Source of the DNA: Alviniconcha marisindica
Taxonomy: Eukaryota > Mollusca > Gastropoda > Provannidae
Assembly (NCBI GenBank): GCA_018857735.1
Contig: JABMCL010001992.1
Location: forward strand, 140,001 to 204,000
Direction of reading: 5' to 3'
Length of the DNA stretch: 64,000 nucleotides
Under the pieces are notes generated by a model. The model was not told the origin of the DNA. It saw only the letters and a program-made list of their open reading frames with translations, and did no database searches. Position 1 is the stretch's first letter, and every line of letters begins with the position of its first letter. A program made the position numbers and the translations under genes. Below are positions 59,317-64,000 of this stretch, piece by piece.

Positions 59317-59690
59317 ACAGAACCGAACCTCGCTTTCGATTTAGTGACGTTACGTGACCTCCCTCGTGAATTTCCGTAAGAACGGTCCATGGTACCCCCT
59401 CTACCTCACATGAGTACTTACTGTTTCGTCGCGACATGGATTGTCTTTTGCAAAGAAAGACAAGAGCCAGAAATAATGCGTGTTTTTTGTTGTTGTTTTT
59501 TTAAGACTAAGCGAACTGCGACCCTCGGTGTCCCAGTAGCCGCACTGAAGCGATTGTCTAGGGAATGGTAATTTTGTAAAGCTCATTCGTTTCCTGTCTG
59601 AATCAATCGATTATCAATAGTTTTTGTGGATGAAGATGAGGATGATGAGGTGATGTGTGTATACGTGCGTGCTTACGTACGTGTGTGTGT
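59317..59690. other. Unassigned DNA
   Basis: No recognised element or exon. Confidence 0.5.
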
Positions 59691-59732
59691 GTGGGGGGGG
59701 GGGGGGGGGGGGGGTGCGTGCGTGCGTGCGTG

Positions 59733-59786
<54 letters not shown>

Positions 59787-59800
59787 ATGGATGGTGTGGG
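59691..59800 (+). repeat. Poly-G, GTGC and GT tract
   Basis: 22-base G run at 59693-59714, GTGC repeats, then GT to about 59785. Confidence 0.95.
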
Positions 59801-60189
59801 GAGGGGGGGACTCTCGGATATAACAGAACAGAAATCTATTTAGGAGAAGAAACGAAAAGTTAACTTACGACCCGGCTTAGGAAATGAAGGGGCACTACTC
59901 CTACCAGCCTTGTCAAGGACAGTCTGTCAGACTTACCTCCCGTCGTGTTTCTCACCCTGGTCTTATTGAACGCAAAAAAGAATCGTCGATAGTTTTTTAA
60001 CACTGGGATTTTTGTTTGTTTAGTTGGTTGGTTCTCTTTTAATTTTGTTTAGATAGATAATGTCTGCTGATAGCATTTCGCCAACGTCGGGCTTGAGACT
60101 GGCGAGGAAGAGTGTGAAGCGGCGTTACTGCTCCTTGCCGTCCTTCTGACCCTCTGCGGTGCGGACACCTTGTGATGAAGTGTGTAGCG

Positions 60190-60720
60190 TTACCAGTATA
60201 GGCTCCCTGCCTCCCCCTTCCCTACAATCCCCCCACGGCCACCCGTACTCACCTCACTTCATGGGAATTCGCCCTCTCCCCTACCCCCCCCCCCCCCCTC
60301 CCCCCCCCCCCGTCTCACCCATCATGATCTACCAGTTACCATAGCCCTGCCTCCCCTCCTTCCCCGGTACAATCCTGGGATTCCTCCACGTACCATATAG
60401 CTCCCGCTCCCTACAACCCCACGGCACGTACTCACCTCACTTCATGGAATTGACATTCCTATAGCCCTCCTCCTTCCTACCCCCCACGGCCACCCGTACC
60501 ACCTCACCATGGGTCGCCCCCACCCCCCCCCCCCAGTTACCAATATAAGCTCCCTGCCTCCCCCTTCCCTACAATCCCCCCACGGCCACCCGTACTCACC
60601 TCACTTCATGGGAATTCGCCCCTCTACCCCCCCCCCCCCAGTTACCAAAACCCCTCCTCCCCTCCCTCCCCCAGCCACCGTCACCTACCTGTTCCCCCTA
60701 CCCCCCCCCCCCAGCGCATG
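60190..60720 (+). repeat. C-rich ~120-bp repeats, irregular
   Basis: A block with AGCTCCCTGCCTCCCCCTTCC, CCACGGCCACCCGTACTCAC and CTTCATGGGAATTCGCCC occurs three times. The middle copy (60335-60540) has many small deletions. Poly-C runs separate them. Some of the irregularity may be consensus error in a hard-to-sequence region. Confidence 0.8.
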
Positions 60721-60759
60721 CCAACAACGCAGGTATTGTTGTCGCTGCTACTAGAGCAG

Positions 60760-61380
60760 ACTAGAGCTGGCTGACAAGCCGCAGTTACGTAAAAAGAGGC
60801 AAAGGTGCGTGTTGCTTGCCAACCCAAAGATTGTCGAAACGAAGCTCTGACTTTAAACTGTAAAATGATTGAGAAAGAGGACGATTTAGAACTGACGGAG
60901 ATCGAGGATACTTATATGAACCAGAAACTGCTAGCATCCGGATGGACTTTCTCTTTGCCGTTGTCACACCTTCAAGTGGCTGTTACTCTTCATTTGTTGT
61001 CAGTTGTGTACACGTATGATTTCAGTGATGTGATGTATCTTTTTCTGTGTTATTGAACTGTTCGTTAACATTCAGAGTATGCCTGTGGGTAAGTCTATGA
61101 TTCATGAATGCAGTCGCGAAGAACCAGCTCAACATTTCAGCTGTTTTCACAGACAGTAAAATCGTAAAGAGTGTAACGGTGTCGTGTGAACGATGCCCAG
61201 TAGAATACGTTTGTTCCCCAAAAAGTAGGCCTATAGCGAAACGAGGTTAACAGCCCGGAGACCCCAGTGTGGAATACGGTCACTTTGAATAAAGACAGCA
61301 ACTGCTGCACTGTGCGAGGTTTGATCCAAAACTAGTGATGTTAGCACTCTTTCAGATGTTCATATTGCAAAATTATACAC
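60760..61380. other. Unassigned DNA
   Basis: An 83-codon plus frame (60805-61056) has ordinary composition ('KEDDLELTEIEDTY') and a hydrophobic end. It has no recognised domain and no splice context. I leave it uncalled. Confidence 0.35.
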
Positions 61381-61479
61381 CATTTGGGAAACTAGTTTTT
61401 CAGCTTTCTCCCATTCAAAGATGACGTCATTATGTTCTTGTGTCGTGGAATGGCAAAGTGAAATACCTCACTTTTCGCA

Positions 61480-62600
61480 CGTGCTTCAAAATGGAGGCTT
61501 TCAACATGTACTGTGAAAAGGTGTATGTCTTTGGAAGACTGCAATTCGGTGGACACGCACTGAAATTTCCCAAAGTTTGAAGAAAGTGGTATGGGTGATG
61601 CTTCACATATTCTGTGATCGGAAAATGACACTGAGAACTCAAAACTGAGAAAAGGGGGAACGTCAAAAGCCAAATAGAAGTCCAAACAGCGCTTCAAACG
61701 AGAGCATTGTGGATGCAGTGGCCAAGCACTTTGGCCCACCCCACCCTCACCCCCATCACCCCATTTGAATACGTTTGGAACAGTTCAGAGAATTTTCCAC
61801 AAAGAACTTTACCGCCAGAAGCTGGCGGGAAAATGGAAACCTTATAAGCTGATCGATGAAAAAACAAACAAAAAGCCGAAAATGTCTGAATGTTGCACGT
61901 AACCTACTCGGAGGGAGGCAAACAAGTGACGGATTTCATCACAGAAGATGGGACCTGGGTACAGATTTACGGCATCACCAGCAAACGCAAGAACAAAGCA
62001 GAGCTGAGTCCAAATGACCATAGACACCAAATCTGCAAGCCCAGGTTTCAAAGCAGGAAGAGGGTGTTTAGCATTTTCTTCGACGACCAGGGCTCTGTCT
62101 CAGTTGATTATTTGCCTGGTAACAGCACCTCCCAGGTTCATGGTATGCAGAAACAATTTTGCCCAAAGTCGTTCCGTGCAGTCAGCACCCAGTCTCCACC
62201 ACCTGGAACGTCCTCCTCCACGACAACGCCAGTCCCCACAAAACAAGGACGGTAAGCCAGTATCTTGAGGGACAAAAAATCGAAGTTGCACCATGCCCTT
62301 CCTGCCTCGTTGGTTCCCTGAAAGGCAAACTAGCCAGGGGGCAGTTTTCTCATGTCCACCACCTCGCCAAAGCGGTGATTTCAGAGCTGAAAACATTCCC
62401 TAAAGAAGCATAACGGAAGGCATTTTCCACTTTGTTCAGACACTTGCGACATTGAATCAGTGCCGAAGTAGAGCACTTTGATGGAATGCTGTATTTTGGA
62501 GCAGGAGCGTCCAAAACCGTCCGAGATACACCTGGTATAATTACACCAACAAAAGCAGCCACCCGGGACAGCTAACGCGAAATAGGGGCTGGCAAAGAAA
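61480..62600 (+). pseudogene. Mariner-like transposase, broken
   Basis: Plus-strand frames follow a mariner/Tc1-type transposase. 'VQRIFHKELYRQKLAGKWKP' resembles the N-terminal helix-turn-helix end. 'DFITEDGTWVQIYG' holds the first catalytic Asp (61947-61949), then 'VFSIFFDDQGSVSVDYLPG' follows. In another frame 'LLHDNASPHKT' holds the second Asp (62222-62224), then 'SLKGKLARGQFS' and 'AVISELKTFPKEA'. About ten residues that should carry the third catalytic acid (the SPDLAP.D segment) are missing between 'APCPS' and 'SLKGKL'. Stops and frameshifts make it inactive. No terminal inverted repeats were found. Confidence 0.8.
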
Positions 62601-62974
62601 TACATGTGGGGTCTGTGTCAATTGTTCCTTGTGAGTACAGCGTGCACACTACTGGCCTTGTTCTAAGATGTGGATATTTATAACAAGTAACGAAACGGGT
62701 ATCATTCTTGTAGATAATCTGCGCTTCAGTCTTGCGTTTTGGATCACGCTGTTTACAAAATGCTGCTGTTTCAGTTACTGAAATGTTGTTGTTGCTGTTG
62801 TTTTTAGACGTTGATTTTTTGACGGTAGAATCAATAAATAGTCATACATTTTAGTAACACGTGGAAATATGGTGTGGTTTTTGTTTCTTGTGCAAACTCT
62901 TGTTGAGGTGGCCTAACAAACCATAACGACAAAGCGCAGCGTCTGGGAGTCCTGTCACAAACCTAGCTTGTACA

Positions 62975-63035
62975 TGCACTACGTCATAGGTTGTACATGC
63001 ACTACTTCAAAGGTTGCACATGCACTACGTCATAA
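62975..63035 (+). repeat. 23-24 bp tandem repeat, three copies
   Basis: GGTTGTACATGCACTACGTC and variants in tandem. Confidence 0.9.
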
Positions 63036-63224
63036 CTAAGAGTCATGTGTTACGTCCGGTTACATGCTAGCAACAGCTGAAAAAAATAATTCACAAAGTG
63101 TTACTCGAAGAACAGGTCACTCGAGGTGCATTTTGTCGATATTATTCTTTACTCTGGTATCGGTAAATCAAACGGAATGGTCGGCAATGCCAGCATGTCC
63201 TAGCCTTATATGCTTTCTGTGTGT

Positions 63225-63265
63225 GTTCGTGCGTGCGTGCATGTGTGTGTGTACGCGCGCGCGTG

Positions 63266-63313
<48 letters not shown>

Positions 63314-63350
63314 TGTGTGTGTGTTGTGTGTGTGTGTGTGTGTGTGTGTT
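63225..63350 (+). repeat. GTGC and GT microsatellite
   Basis: GT, GC alternation, GTGC tetranucleotides at 63262-63314, and GT again to 63350. Confidence 0.97.
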
Positions 63351-64000
63351 TAACAAGGGCAATACTGGAGTGACTAATACTTTAATAATTGTTCGTTTGA
63401 TGATTGTGTATGTTTTGTTTTATATTGGTGTATTGACTGATTTTACAGATTTGGCTCGAGAAAGGTTTAATGATAGAGAAGTTTTATTTGCTATATGCAT
63501 TTGCTAATGGCAGAGATCGTCCTGAGGTGACCCTGTGTGGTTGACAGGGCGTGAAAATCCAATTACGTCGATAGCCTGTACACGGAAAGGGACGGATTAT
63601 TTTTCCCGTTGTTTAATCTCAGTAATCTGTTTCAGCTCGTGGCACAGATTCACTTAGATGTGCGCTCTGACAACTTCTTACCAAATTAATTTGTTCTTTG
63701 CAGTGCAAGGGACTTCGATGACCAGTTGTCGTATTCATGTACGAGGAACAGTTATTGTCTTCTAGTTACTGGCCCTTTTTCTGTCTTGGTTTAGGCTTAA
63801 GAGCATGAATTTAAAGGTAAATTTCCTTTGCTTCTTGATATAAACAAAAATATGCTGTGATTTGCATGTATTATGCAACCTTTGATAAGTTGGAATGGGC
63901 CGTTTAAACGTTAGTTCCATTTAATATATAATAAGATGCGTACCGCTTAGAAAAGGAAGAAAACCTTACTCAAAGCAAATTATTTTACAGAATTCTCTGC
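63351..64000. other. Unassigned AT-rich DNA
   Basis: No recognisable coding or element sequence to the window end. Confidence 0.5.

Noticed and set aside
60805..61056. 83-codon ORF with a hydrophobic end
   Set aside because: Short, no recognised domain, no splice or promoter context.

Overview
This is a repeat-dominated stretch of a eukaryotic, probably molluscan (gastropod-like), nuclear genome. The assignment is an inference. It rests on spliced exons, LINE relics resembling the CR1/L2/Jockey and RNase H-bearing groups, tRNA-derived SINEs with 'CGTTAAACACCA'-type ends, a Penelope-like tail, very long CA/GA/poly-G tracts and abundant minisatellites. No bacterial gene, operon, CRISPR array or functional stand-alone RNA gene is supported.

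Only one host gene is recognisable. Two exons (48271-48433 and 52958-53382, + strand) join in phase and encode the cysteine-rich end of a FAM155/NLF-1/Mid1-type auxiliary subunit of the NALCN sodium leak channel. They cover the CxxxC...CPF cysteine box, four N-glycosylation sequons and a C-terminal hydrophobic segment. The 4.5 kb intron holds SINE-like DNA, a ~180 bp repeat family and a hierarchical 16-bp minisatellite. Upstream exons were not found here.

The rest is decayed mobile elements and tandem arrays. Region by region: 1-4 kb holds LINE ends and a ~180 bp repeat carrying TCAAGGTCA. 4.2-7.4 kb is a LINE with an RT frame and an FADD box. 7.4-16.4 kb holds SINEs, a 55-bp array and an 840-bp minisatellite. 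16.5-18.1 kb is an RNase H LINE (- strand). 20-27 kb holds several minisatellites, including a composite 44/55-bp array. 27.2-30.2 kb is a LINE whose own RT codons expanded into about 46 tandem 29-bp copies. 31.7-32.1 kb is a composite array. 32.6-38 kb holds three - strand LINE remnants, a tRNA-like SINE and Penelope-like tails. 38.9-48 kb is mostly minisatellites, including two homologous copies of one dispersed repeat that grew different arrays at the same internal point. 54-64 kb holds minisatellites, a double hairpin, a LINE split by a CA tract and a broken mariner transposase.

The theme is repeated birth of minisatellites, some traceable to the element sequence they grew from. The clearest case is the LINE at 27.2-30.2 kb. 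Clade names, copy numbers and boundaries were read by eye and are approximate.
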